Origin: a virus
Strand: one strand, 5' to 3'
Length of the DNA stretch: 64,000 bases
Virus record (IMG/VR): IMGVR_UViG_3300042484_001245
Coordinates: 28,931 to 92,930 of that record
Made by a program: the position numbers and the translations under genes. The notes under the pieces are model-generated. The model saw only the letters and a list, made by a program, of their open reading frames with translations. It was not told where the DNA came from and ran no database searches. Positions 1 through 8,833 of this stretch are shown one piece after another (within the stretch, counting starts at the first letter, position 1; every line of letters begins with the position of its first letter).

Positions 1-1169
1 CACACAGCTCATCATTAAATCTTGATCAAACATTTTCGATTGGTGCTTGGGTTAGAGCAAATGCATTGGGCAACACAACAGACCCTTTTGGTGCGAACAT
101 CAACGCCATCGGAAATCGACAAATAATATACTCAACACGAGTTAATAACGCAGCAGGATGTTTTCAACTTGAGCTAACCGGAACTACTATATCTGTGACT
201 GGTGTAGGAACATTTGTTATCTCAGCCGGAACAATCGCAGCAAATACCTGGTACTATATCACTTATGTGAGAAACGGCTCTGGTTCAGGAACTATCTACA
301 TAAACGGTGTTGCACAAACTCCATCAACAACCACAGCATACACATTTATAGACAACACCGACACAAAACAAATTGGTGGTGGTGGATCGACTGGTACTGG
401 ACAACCATTCAACGGAAGAATTGGTGAACTGCACTTATACAAACGTGCTCTTTCTCAAACCGAGATTTTACAAAATTATAGTGCAACATCACAAAAATAT
501 TCAACTTTAGTTACAACCAATCTTGTAATGCATTTAGACGCTGGAAATGCTTCAAGCTACCCAGGCTCTGGAACAACCTGGACTGATTTAAGTGGCGCAA
601 ATAGAAATGCAACACTTCGTCCGGGCATGACATACTCCTCCAGTGAGGGTCAGGGCTCTATAGTATTTACACCAACAACATATGCAACAATTAGTGGAAC
701 AAGCTCATTTATTCATAATACCGCATATACAAAATCTGTGTGGGTGAAATTCACATCAACAGGAAATTTCAAAAATTTAATATCGTCAGCAAACAACAAT
801 GCACACGCATTTTGGGTTCCTGAAGGTTTTAATGGAGTGCTTCAGAAACTATGTACAGGACATAATGGACAATGGACTGCAACTGCCGGTGCAACAACCA
901 TTCAACCAAATGTGTGGTACAATTTTTCTATGACATTTAGCCCAACAAATGGAATGAGAGTGTATATTAATGGCGTATTGGATGGTTCAAATTCTGCTCA
1001 AACCGCAACATTTAGTCCATCCGACAGTCCTCTTTATATAGGTTCATACGGTCTATTGGATAATGGTTTTAATGGATTTATGACAACTGCGCTAATATAC
1101 ACCAGAGAGTTGTCGGCACAAGAGCTGTTGCAAAATTTTAATGCAACAAAAAGTAGACATGGTTTATAA
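1..1169 (+). CDS. LamG-domain virion adhesin, 5' truncated by the window edge
   Basis: The reading frame is open to the left edge (frame starting at base 3), so the first in-frame start codon inside the window, a TTG at 66, is not the true start. The visible part carries two concanavalin A/LamG-like jelly-roll domains. The first includes FSIGAWVRA and ends near GRIGELHLYKRALSQTEI. The second begins near MHLDAGNASSYPGSGTTW and ends with the matching GFMTTALIYTRELSAQELL. The repeated closing motif (Y-x-R-x-L-S-x-x-E) shows that the two domains are related. Such domains bind glycans and are common in phage tail fibres and adhesins, so a role in host attachment is inferred. The neighbours are a holin-like gene and a tail-fibre gene. 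Confidence 0.75.
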   Translation, partial: HSSSLNLDQTFSIGAWVRANALGNTTDPFGANINAIGNRQIIYSTRVNNAAGCFQLELTGTTISVTGVGTFVISAGTIAANTWYYITYVRNGSGSGTIYINGVAQTPSTTTAYTFIDNTDTKQIGGGGSTGTGQPFNGRIGELHLYKRALSQTEILQNYSATSQKYSTLVTTNLVMHLDAGNASSYPGSGTTWTDLSGANRNATLRPGMTYSSSEGQGSIVFTPTTYATISGTSSFIHNTAYTKSVWVKFTSTGNFKNLISSANNNAHAFWVPEGFNGVLQKLCTGHNGQWTATAGATTIQPNVWYNFSMTFSPTNGMRVYINGVLDGSNSAQTATFSPSDSPLYIGSYGLLDNGFNGFMTTALIYTRELSAQELLQNFNATKSRHGL

Positions 1170-1191
1170 AAATTTGCTGTAGGCACCAAAG

Positions 1192-1674
1192 ATGAAACAC
1201 CATCTGTACGACATACTTAAAGATTACACACAGTCTGTCGCAGATGGTTTTTCATTTGGTGGACTATTCAAAAGTGTTCTTTTGCTTGTAGCTGCATTTT
1301 TAGCTCCAATAGCGACTGTCATCTTTGCAGTGATGTTCTTGATCTTTGTGGATCTTATCACTGGCGTTTTAGCTTCCATAAAAGAAAAGCAAACAATTAC
1401 AAGTTCCGCTATGTCAAGAACCATAGCAAAGACATTTGTTTACTGTACAACCATAATAGTGACTTATGTGGTACATAAATACTTACTGGTAGGCTTCGAC
1501 TTTCCAGTAGAAAGTATTGTGTCTGGTTTCATAGCTCTTACAGAGATGAAATCAATTTTGGAAAACATGGACAGAATCAGCAATCATTCTGTTCTTAGAG
1601 ACTTAATACTAATATTTTCTAACGAGAGGGAGAGACGACTGCCACCGAAACCAGTCAAGAAAGACAAAAAGTAG
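1192..1674 (+). CDS. holin-like membrane protein
   Basis: This is a 160-residue protein with a hydrophobic core (about residues 28-60) split into two membrane segments by a short break. A third hydrophobic stretch lies near residues 82-100. The C-terminus is strongly basic (PPKPVKKDKK). The pattern VFLIFVDLITGVLASIKEK, a membrane helix with an internal D-x-x-T-G followed by a charged turn, is typical of the phage holin 4 type family. Holins make the membrane lesion that times lysis. The lysozyme lies 36 kb away, so the lysis genes are not clustered here. Topology is judged by eye. Confidence 0.6.
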   Translation: MKHHLYDILKDYTQSVADGFSFGGLFKSVLLLVAAFLAPIATVIFAVMFLIFVDLITGVLASIKEKQTITSSAMSRTIAKTFVYCTTIIVTYVVHKYLLVGFDFPVESIVSGFIALTEMKSILENMDRISNHSVLRDLILIFSNERERRLPPKPVKKDKK

Positions 1675-1683
1675 GCGTGGCAT

Positions 1684-3552
1684 ATGGCTCTCATCACAAG
1701 CACAATACAGAATGTTGACGTTGCAAAACTGAAACATGAAATTGAAAGTGCTGGCAACTACAAAGTACAAAGCATCACAGTAACATCTACAGGTGTAGAT
1801 GTTGTTGTTTTAACGACAACTGGCGCCGACATTCCTGAAGTCGAAGCAACTACACTCAAGACCAGTGTTATCGATGCACACCAAAGTCAACAACGAAGAA
1901 GAATAATTGTCAAAGATGCTCCAGCAAATGCTGACGAAGCTGCGAATAAGCAGTTTGTCGATTCAGCATTAACTGATGCAATTGATGAGCGCATTTCTGA
2001 ACTTGTTGATGGTGCGCCAGAAGCTCTCGATACATTAAAAGAACTAGCAGAAGCTCTTGCAAATGATGCAGATTTTGCTGGAACTATTTCCACACAACTC
2101 AGTGATCTATCAGACACAACAAGTGCAATTGACATTCGAGTGCAAGCTGTTGAATCAGATGTTGTTACAATAGCATCTAGTGTCGAGCAAGAAATAACTG
2201 ATAGAATTGCTGGTGATATAACAACACTCACATCAGCAAACACATATACTGATACACAAACGGCAGCTATTGAAGCAACTCTTGCGCCAGTAGCAACAAC
2301 TGGATCATACAACGATCTTACAGACAAGCCAACATTGTCTACGGCAGCTGCAACTGGATCGTATAACGATCTTACAGACAAGCCAACTATACCTGCGAAC
2401 TTGTCTGATTTAAGTGATGTTGCAGTATCGTCTCCAGAAACAAATCAAATCTTAAAATACAACGGCACTGAATGGGTCAACGCACAGAGCTATTTTGGCA
2501 CTGGTTCATATAACGATCTTTTAGACAAGCCGAGCCTTGCTACGGTCGCAACAACAGGATCATATGATGATCTTAGTGATAAACCAACACTTGCTACTGT
2601 TGCAACAACAGGATCATACAACGACTTAACAGACGTGCCTGTGATACCATCAGCAATACCTACGGGTATGATTGCACCGTTTGCTGGTGCAGCTGCGCCG
2701 GCTGGATGGTTATTATGTGATGGTACTCCTGTGCCAAGAGAAGACTACTGGGATTTGTTTTTAGTGATTGGTGTTTCGTATGGTTCAGGAAATGGTTCAT
2801 CAACATTTAACGTGCCTGATCTTTGCAGTCGAGTGCCTATTGGCAAAGGAAAAACAGTAAACACATCACTGGGGGATAATGACAATATAGCAGAAGAAAG
2901 TAGGTCTCTACAACATTCACACAATACAACGTTTTCTGGCCACTATCATGACATGACTGGTGCTGGATCAACGCTTACAACAAATATAGGACACACACAT
3001 ACGGGCTCTTATGCGGTTTCAGGATCTGTTACCGTGAATGCATATAATCTTGCACACAGTCATGGTGGTTCAACAGGTAATGACAGCCCAGATCACACAC
3101 ACGGTGTAATTGGTAGCACAGCAACTGATGGCTCACACAATCACTTAATGCCAACGTCCAGAGGAAGTGCAACAAACAGTGTTAGTGGTAAAGTTGATAA
3201 AAATGATGGTGATACTGTTAGTAACACTGGAACAACAGACACGGGAACAAATTCAAGCACACACTCACACGCAATAAGTTTTACATCACAAGGTGCAAAC
3301 CAAAGACATACACATACATTTTCCACCAATAGTACGACTATGGCAGTGGCAGGAAACTCACTAGATCACAGCCACACAACGTCTCACAATTTAACAGTTA
3401 GTGGTCAAACATTATCCGCAACTCCAGTTTCTGCTACAGGAAGAATTGGAAAAGTTACGGGTGGACTCGATGGAAATACAGATCAAACAGTATCAAGCAC
3501 AAATACAAACGGTGTCAACTATTTAATAGTTAATTACATCATCAAAACATAA
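1684..3552 (+). CDS. tail fibre protein with collar domain and GSYNDL repeats
   Basis: 622 residues. The N-terminal region includes a trimerising-type stretch with DELVDGAPEALDTLKELAEAL, a sequence common in phage fibres. The middle carries five copies of a short repeat of the form T-G-S-Y-[ND]-D-L-x-D-x-P (about residues 204-324). After this comes a phage tail collar domain starting at about residue 325 (PTGMIAPFAGAAAPAGWLLC, then FNVPDL and RVPIGKG), like the domain in T4 gp12. The C-terminal half is rich in H-x-H and S/T/G, as in metal-binding fibre trimers such as gp12. The inferred role is a baseplate-attached fibre that contacts the host surface. The start ATG at 1684 follows the holin stop by 9 bases. 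Confidence 0.8.
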   Translation: MALITSTIQNVDVAKLKHEIESAGNYKVQSITVTSTGVDVVVLTTTGADIPEVEATTLKTSVIDAHQSQQRRRIIVKDAPANADEAANKQFVDSALTDAIDERISELVDGAPEALDTLKELAEALANDADFAGTISTQLSDLSDTTSAIDIRVQAVESDVVTIASSVEQEITDRIAGDITTLTSANTYTDTQTAAIEATLAPVATTGSYNDLTDKPTLSTAAATGSYNDLTDKPTIPANLSDLSDVAVSSPETNQILKYNGTEWVNAQSYFGTGSYNDLLDKPSLATVATTGSYDDLSDKPTLATVATTGSYNDLTDVPVIPSAIPTGMIAPFAGAAAPAGWLLCDGTPVPREDYWDLFLVIGVSYGSGNGSSTFNVPDLCSRVPIGKGKTVNTSLGDNDNIAEESRSLQHSHNTTFSGHYHDMTGAGSTLTTNIGHTHTGSYAVSGSVTVNAYNLAHSHGGSTGNDSPDHTHGVIGSTATDGSHNHLMPTSRGSATNSVSGKVDKNDGDTVSNTGTTDTGTNSSTHSHAISFTSQGANQRHTHTFSTNSTTMAVAGNSLDHSHTTSHNLTVSGQTLSATPVSATGRIGKVTGGLDGNTDQTVSSTNTNGVNYLIVNYIIKT

Positions 3553-3562
3553 GAGTAGAGAT

Positions 3563-4795
3563 ATGCCGATTACACAATCATTCATATGCAGAGAACGTGC
3601 TGTTAGAACAAGTGCAACGTCATATACGATTGCAAACATTCCTAACGCAAACACTGAGCAAATCTTTGCGAACGGTGTACTTCAGAACTTTGGTCCAGAT
3701 AACGACTACACTTTGTCTGGAAAAACAATCACATTCAACAGAAACATTGAAGCTGATGAAGTTATACTTGTCAATTATATCTTAGATGTTTTTGTCGCTC
3801 CACCTGAAGACGCAACCATAACGGGAAAAGGTCTTGAGGGAAGAAAAAATTTGATTCATTGGTGCTTACGAAAACTTGGTGCACCAGTTATTGATATTAA
3901 CGTTGATGAAGATCAAATTGAAGATCGTATTGATGAAGCTCTGTTGTATTTCAGAGACTATCACTTTGATGGTGTTGAGCGTGTATATCTTCGTCATCAA
4001 GTTACTGCATCTTCTCTCAAACTAGAAGCACCATTTACTGGTGAAATACAGAAGGGTGCAACTATTGTTGGTCAAACATCTGGCGCTGCTGGTTACGTAT
4101 ACGACAAGTATGTTGATGGCACAACAGTTCGTTTTAAGCATTTAACAACTGCAAAGTTCATCAAAGGTGAAACTGTAGCGATTGATGGCACATCAGATAC
4201 ATTTCAAATACAAAACTCTGACGTAGCTGTTACACTTGGTGATGTTGACAATCACTACATTACACTCAATCAAAAAGTATTGAGTATCACAAACATTATT
4301 CCACAAGAGTCATCGTCTATTGGTGGCAATCTTGGTGGTATGTTTGACTTTCAATACCAGTTTGCATTGAACAATATGTTCAATCTTGCTTCAACTGATC
4401 TTGTTACATATGACATCTATAAGCGTTACATCTCTCAATGGGAATTCATGTTCAGGGGTGCTCGTGGAATCAGATTCAACAGAAAGACTGACAGAGTTGA
4501 ACTCGACATACAAGACTGGATCGTTGATCAATGGATCGTTCTTGAGTGTTGGTCAGCACTTGAGCCATCAACGTTCACAGAGATCTATACAGACGAATTC
4601 GTTCGTGAGTATGCATACAGTCTCATCAAACAACAGTGGGGTGCAAACTTAAAGAAGTTCTCTGGTATTTCGTTACCTGGTGGTGTACTTCTCAACGGTC
4701 AACAAATTTACGATGAAGCAACAGCTGAACTTGAAAAACTTAGAGAGCGTGTTCGTAAAGAGTTTGAGTTGCCGCCTGACTTTTTGATAGGATAG
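3563..4795 (+). CDS. gp13: neck protein gp13
   Basis: 410 residues. The diagnostic segment is near residues 90-140 (GRKNLIHWCLRKLGAP, INVDEDQIEDRIDEALLYF, YHFDGVE), which is the conserved core of T4-like gp13. It is preceded by a beta-rich N-terminal domain. A beta-rich insert follows at about residues 155-220 (GEIQKGATIVGQTSGAAGYV and on), so the protein is longer than T4 gp13. In T4, gp13 and gp14 form the head-completion collar that lets heads join tails. The order 13-14-15-16-17 follows directly, which strongly supports the call. Confidence 0.9.
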   Translation: MPITQSFICRERAVRTSATSYTIANIPNANTEQIFANGVLQNFGPDNDYTLSGKTITFNRNIEADEVILVNYILDVFVAPPEDATITGKGLEGRKNLIHWCLRKLGAPVIDINVDEDQIEDRIDEALLYFRDYHFDGVERVYLRHQVTASSLKLEAPFTGEIQKGATIVGQTSGAAGYVYDKYVDGTTVRFKHLTTAKFIKGETVAIDGTSDTFQIQNSDVAVTLGDVDNHYITLNQKVLSITNIIPQESSSIGGNLGGMFDFQYQFALNNMFNLASTDLVTYDIYKRYISQWEFMFRGARGIRFNRKTDRVELDIQDWIVDQWIVLECWSALEPSTFTEIYTDEFVREYAYSLIKQQWGANLKKFSGISLPGGVLLNGQQIYDEATAELEKLRERVRKEFELPPDFLIG

Positions 4796-4798
4796 TTT

Positions 4799-5656
4799 GT
4801 GGGTAGCAATAAGTATTTCAACTTATATCATCAGAAACAAGAACAGAGTCTTCTCAACGACCTTGTTGAAGAGTCTGTGCGCATTCACTCTATTCAGGGT
4901 ATTTACATACCACGAGAGTCGAGTGGTAATGTTGATCCATTGTTTCGTGAAGATGTACTGAGCAAATTCAATGACTATCACCACGTTGATTTGTACATCA
5001 AGAACGTAGAAGCATTTGAAGGAGATGGTGACATCTTCAGAAAGTTTGGTCTTGATATTAAAAACCAAATCACGTTTTCGATTTCTCGCAAAAGTTTTTC
5101 AAAGATCTTTGGTCGAGAGATGTCACGTCCACGAGAAGGAGATCTCATCTACATACCATTGAGTATTGCAGATGCACTCTATGAGATTCGTTTTGTGCGT
5201 GAAGATAGCGTCTTCTTCAGTCTCGGTGAGTTTTACCTCTACGACTTACAATGTGAGCAAGCAACGTTTGATGATGAAAACATCAAAACAGGCATTGAAG
5301 AGATTGACACAATTGGAGATGAACTATCTCAGATGTTCTTACTCAAACTTGATCCATCTTCTGGTTCAGGCACATTTGAGTATGGAGAAACTATCTACCA
5401 AGGCGAGTCTCTTGAAACAGCTACAGCTAAAGGCACGTTCATATCAGTAGAGCTAAACAACACAATCAAAATCAAAGATGTGTATCAAACTTTTAGAGCA
5501 GAAGATGGTCCAATTAAAGGCGTCAAAAGTGACACACAATTTGACCTCGATGTGAGCTTCGATACGACAGATATTGTCGAAGACTTTGGAGCAAAAAACA
5601 AAGACTTCATTGTGATTGATTTTACAGAGAACAATCCATTCTCTGAAGAGGAGTAA
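4799..5656 (+). CDS. gp14: neck protein gp14
   Basis: 285 residues from a GTG start 3 bases after the gp13 stop. The N-terminus (YFNLYHQKQEQSLLNDLVEE, then IHSIQGIYIPRES) is the hallmark of T4-like gp14. Downstream segments such as FGLDIKNQITFSISRKSF and RPREGDLIYIPLS also fit the family. Gp14 acts with gp13 in the neck to close the filled head and connect it to the tail. No ATG lies near the conserved N-terminus, so GTG is accepted as the start. Confidence 0.9.
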   Translation: MGSNKYFNLYHQKQEQSLLNDLVEESVRIHSIQGIYIPRESSGNVDPLFREDVLSKFNDYHHVDLYIKNVEAFEGDGDIFRKFGLDIKNQITFSISRKSFSKIFGREMSRPREGDLIYIPLSIADALYEIRFVREDSVFFSLGEFYLYDLQCEQATFDDENIKTGIEEIDTIGDELSQMFLLKLDPSSGSGTFEYGETIYQGESLETATAKGTFISVELNNTIKIKDVYQTFRAEDGPIKGVKSDTQFDLDVSFDTTDIVEDFGAKNKDFIVIDFTENNPFSEEE

Positions 5657-5658
5657 TC

Positions 5659-6492
5659 ATGTTTCATTCACCGTTCTATCACTTTACCATGCGCAAAGCA
5701 GTAGCGAGTTTTGGCTCACTGTTTGCAAACATTTTTGTTGTAAAGAGAGACAAAGATGGTAAAGAAGTTGAGCGAGTCAAAGTGCCACTTGCATACGGTC
5801 CAGCTGAACGGTACATTGTTCGTAATCAAGAAGATCCTGAACTTAGCAGAAACTATGCACTGAAGTTGCCACGAATGAGTTTTGAGATTAAGTCACTTGA
5901 GTACGACTCACAGAGAAAACTCAACACACTTCGCAAGAATATACAGCCACTGCCAGAAGATCCTACAACTGTTGTTCGACAGTATCAGGGCGTGCCGTAC
6001 AAGATGACGATAGAGCTTTCGATCATCAGCAAATTTATTGATGACTCAAATCAAATTATTGAACAGATTTTGCCATGGTTCACGCCAGCGTACACTGTGA
6101 CTATCAGAAGCATTCCTGGAATGAATTTTCTCGATGACGTAGCAATCACACTCAATTCACTCAACTTGCAAGACAACTACGAAGATGACTGGACAACTCG
6201 TCGTGATGTCATTTGGACGCTTTCATTTGACTTGAAAGTAATGTTCTACGGACCCACTAAACAGTCGCCAGTTATTCAACGTGCAATTCAAGACATCTAC
6301 GCCGCAAACGGCGACTTGAACGATCCAGAAGTATTAGCAAAACAGTCTCGTGCTATACGAAGTACGATCACGCCTAATCCAGACAATGTGAACTACAACG
6401 AAGAGTTTGGATATTCTGAAACGATAGAATCTTTTACTGATGGAATGCGACTAAATCCTATTACTGGAGAAGACGAACCCATCGAAGACTAA
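5659..6492 (+). CDS. gp15: tail sheath stabiliser gp15
   Basis: 277 residues. The conserved opening (FYHFTMRKAVASFGSLF, then VPLAYGPAERYIVR) and the centre (LPRMSFEIKSLEYDSQRKL) match T4-like gp15, the tail terminator that caps the sheath and joins tail to neck. The ATG lies 2 bases after the gp14 stop. The C-terminus is acidic and low in complexity (NPITGEDEPIED). Position in the 13-17 block agrees. Confidence 0.92.
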   Translation: MFHSPFYHFTMRKAVASFGSLFANIFVVKRDKDGKEVERVKVPLAYGPAERYIVRNQEDPELSRNYALKLPRMSFEIKSLEYDSQRKLNTLRKNIQPLPEDPTTVVRQYQGVPYKMTIELSIISKFIDDSNQIIEQILPWFTPAYTVTIRSIPGMNFLDDVAITLNSLNLQDNYEDDWTTRRDVIWTLSFDLKVMFYGPTKQSPVIQRAIQDIYAANGDLNDPEVLAKQSRAIRSTITPNPDNVNYNEEFGYSETIESFTDGMRLNPITGEDEPIED

Positions 6493-6511
6493 ATGAGTTT
6501 GTGTGTGAATT

Positions 6512-7048
6512 ATGAGTGATGAGAAAGATATTATAACAAAATACGATGTGCAACAAGAATCGTTCGTTGCAACTGAAGAAGATCTCAAGTCGCTAGTGCA
6601 GCATACAGCACCAGTCACTGAGACACAGAAAGTTCAGCATACGCCTGAGCCAACTCCTGCTGAGTTGCCTGTACAGTTTGAGAAGAAAGAGATCGTTCAA
6701 GCTCCATCAACAGAGAACGACATTCACACAGACTATCAATACATTCGCACAAATCTCTATACGATTACAGAGCGTTCAATTGATGCTCTTAACAATCTTG
6801 TACAGATAGCAGATCAGAGCCAACATCCACGTGCGTATGAAGTAGTATCACAGCTCGTCAACACAATAGCGAGCGCACAGAAAGACTTGATTGGCATTCA
6901 TGCAACTCGTGCAAAAATTGACGCTCTCAAGAATAAGGGCAAAAGTGGACCTGACGTAGTAAACAACAACTTGTTTGTTGGCAACACTGCACAGCTCGAT
7001 GAGATTATTAAGAACATGAACAAGAAACACGATGACAACGACGAGTGA
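6512..7048 (+). CDS. gp16: terminase small subunit gp16
   Basis: 178 residues. After a poorly conserved, P/E/T-rich first third comes the family core, about residues 74-130 (DIHTDYQYIRTNLYTITERS, then a helix-rich stretch with AYEVVSQLVNTIASAQKDL and HATRAKIDAL). The T4 protein is a ring-forming DNA-recognition subunit that stimulates gp17 during packaging. The 3' end overlaps gp17 by 17 bases in another frame, suggesting translational coupling. Confidence 0.9.
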   Translation: MSDEKDIITKYDVQQESFVATEEDLKSLVQHTAPVTETQKVQHTPEPTPAELPVQFEKKEIVQAPSTENDIHTDYQYIRTNLYTITERSIDALNNLVQIADQSQHPRAYEVVSQLVNTIASAQKDLIGIHATRAKIDALKNKGKSGPDVVNNNLFVGNTAQLDEIIKNMNKKHDDNDE

Positions 7049-8705
7049 TGACACAACACACGCAGTAGCACCTGACGGCGTTCGCAATCATAAGAACAAT
7101 CCTAACCTCAAGAGCACTGGGGTTCAGTACATCTTTACTAAAGAGCAGATTGAAGAACGCATCAAGTGTATGCAAGATCCGATTTACTTCATTGAGCGAT
7201 ACATGAAGATCGTTCACGTAGATCGTGGTCTAGTGCCGTTTGATCTGTATGACTTTCAGAAAACGCTCTTACACTCATATGTAGACAATCGTTTTACGAT
7301 AGCGAAACTTCCACGTCAGGTCGGTAAATCTACAGTAACAATCGCATACATTCTGTGGACTGTTCTCTTTGGTCCAATGCAGAACATAGCAATACTTGCG
7401 AACAAAGCAAGCACAGCTAGAGACATCTTAGCTAAACTACAGTTAGCGTATGAGCACATTCCTCTCTGGATGCAACAAGGTATCGTCTCATGGAACAAAG
7501 GTAGCATCGAACTAGAGAACGGAAGTAAAGTTATCGCAAACGCTACAGCATCAAGCGCAGCACGTGGTAGCTCATACAACGTCATCTTTCTTGACGAGTT
7601 TGCGTTCGTGCCTAAGAACATTGCAGAAGAGTTCATTACTTCTGTGTACCCTACGATCTCTTCAGGTAAGACGACGAAAGTTATCATGGTCTCGACCCCC
7701 AATGGGATGAACTTGTTCTACAAATACTGGACTGATGCTGTCAATGGGCGAAACTTATACAAACCTGTCGAAGCCCACTGGAGTGTAGTGCCTGGGCGAG
7801 ACCAAGCATGGGCTGAAGACCAGATTAAACAGTTAGGGCAAGACAAGTTCGATCAAGAGTTTGGTTGCGATTTCATTGGAAGTGCTGGAACCCTCATCTC
7901 TTCAGCGAAACTTTCAGCGATGGCATGGATACCCCCTATTGAGAGAATCGGAGACTTACACATATACGAAGCGGCAAAGCAAGATCACATCTATGTAATG
8001 TCAGTGGACACAGCGGAAGGACAGGGCTTAGACCACTCAGCGTTTATTGTTATAGACTGTACAAGTTTGCCGTACAAAGTTGTGGCACGATACTACAATA
8101 GCAAGATAACACCGATGCTGTATCCAAACGTAATTTACAACGTAGCTGCACAATACAACAATGCTCACGTACTTATCGAGACTAACTCTATCGGTGGTCA
8201 AGTTGTAGAAGTGCTACACAATGAGCTTGAGTATGAAAACGTGTTCTCGACTACAAACATGGGTCGAGGGGGTCAGAAACTTAGTGCTGGATTTAAGAAG
8301 AACTCGAAACTTGGAATCAAGACGACTTCTCAGATCAAAACAATTGGTTGTGCGAATCTCAAAGCATTATTGGAATCTGATAAGATACTCGTTCAAGACT
8401 TCGACATGATCTCAGAGCTAACATCGTTTGTAGCATCAGGAGGTACGTTCTGTGCTGAACCTGGGTGTCACGACGACTTGACGATGTGCCTTGTGTTATT
8501 CTCATGGCTCTCGGCACAACCCCTATTCAAAGAGATGACTGATACGGATGCTCGAAAGAGACTGTTTGAAGAGAAGGTCCAAAATATTGAAGAGCAGATA
8601 CTACCCTTTGGATTCATCAATGACGGCGACAACGGCACAGGGTTCTTGGATGACGACGGTACTCTATGGCACACTGTCGGAGACGATGTTTCAGACGAGT
8701 TCTAA
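7032..8705 (+). CDS. gp17: terminase large subunit gp17
   Basis: 557 residues, ATPase plus RuvC-fold nuclease. Walker A is LPRQVGKST near residues 93-101, Walker B is VIFLDEFAFV with D188/E189, and the coupling motif is STPNG near residue 223. The nuclease domain begins with SVDTAEGQGLDHSAF around D326. These are the parts of the T4 packaging motor, which pumps DNA into the prohead and makes headful cuts. The ATG at 7032 sits inside gp16. The ORF ends just before a late promoter that drives the tail genes. Confidence 0.95.
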   Translation: MTTTSDDTTHAVAPDGVRNHKNNPNLKSTGVQYIFTKEQIEERIKCMQDPIYFIERYMKIVHVDRGLVPFDLYDFQKTLLHSYVDNRFTIAKLPRQVGKSTVTIAYILWTVLFGPMQNIAILANKASTARDILAKLQLAYEHIPLWMQQGIVSWNKGSIELENGSKVIANATASSAARGSSYNVIFLDEFAFVPKNIAEEFITSVYPTISSGKTTKVIMVSTPNGMNLFYKYWTDAVNGRNLYKPVEAHWSVVPGRDQAWAEDQIKQLGQDKFDQEFGCDFIGSAGTLISSAKLSAMAWIPPIERIGDLHIYEAAKQDHIYVMSVDTAEGQGLDHSAFIVIDCTSLPYKVVARYYNSKITPMLYPNVIYNVAAQYNNAHVLIETNSIGGQVVEVLHNELEYENVFSTTNMGRGGQKLSAGFKKNSKLGIKTTSQIKTIGCANLKALLESDKILVQDFDMISELTSFVASGGTFCAEPGCHDDLTMCLVLFSWLSAQPLFKEMTDTDARKRLFEEKVQNIEEQILPFGFINDGDNGTGFLDDDGTLWHTVGDDVSDEF

Positions 8706-8734
8706 TCAAGATTGCTATATAGCGTTTCATTTTT

Positions 8735-8742
8735 ATAAATAA
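8735..8742 (+). promoter_or_regulatory. T4-type late promoter upstream of gp18
   Basis: A perfect TATAAATA octamer in an AT-rich setting, about 90 bases before the gp18 start. It is the only obvious element in the 128-base gap after gp17. In T4 this sequence is read by the gp55 sigma factor together with the gp45 clamp, both encoded in this window. Confidence 0.8.
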
Positions 8743-8833
8743 TTGATGCAATACGCTTGACTATATCAGACATACCAAAAGTGTTGGTATCATTAGTGAT
8801 ATAACATCGATTTAAGAGACAAGGAGACACAAG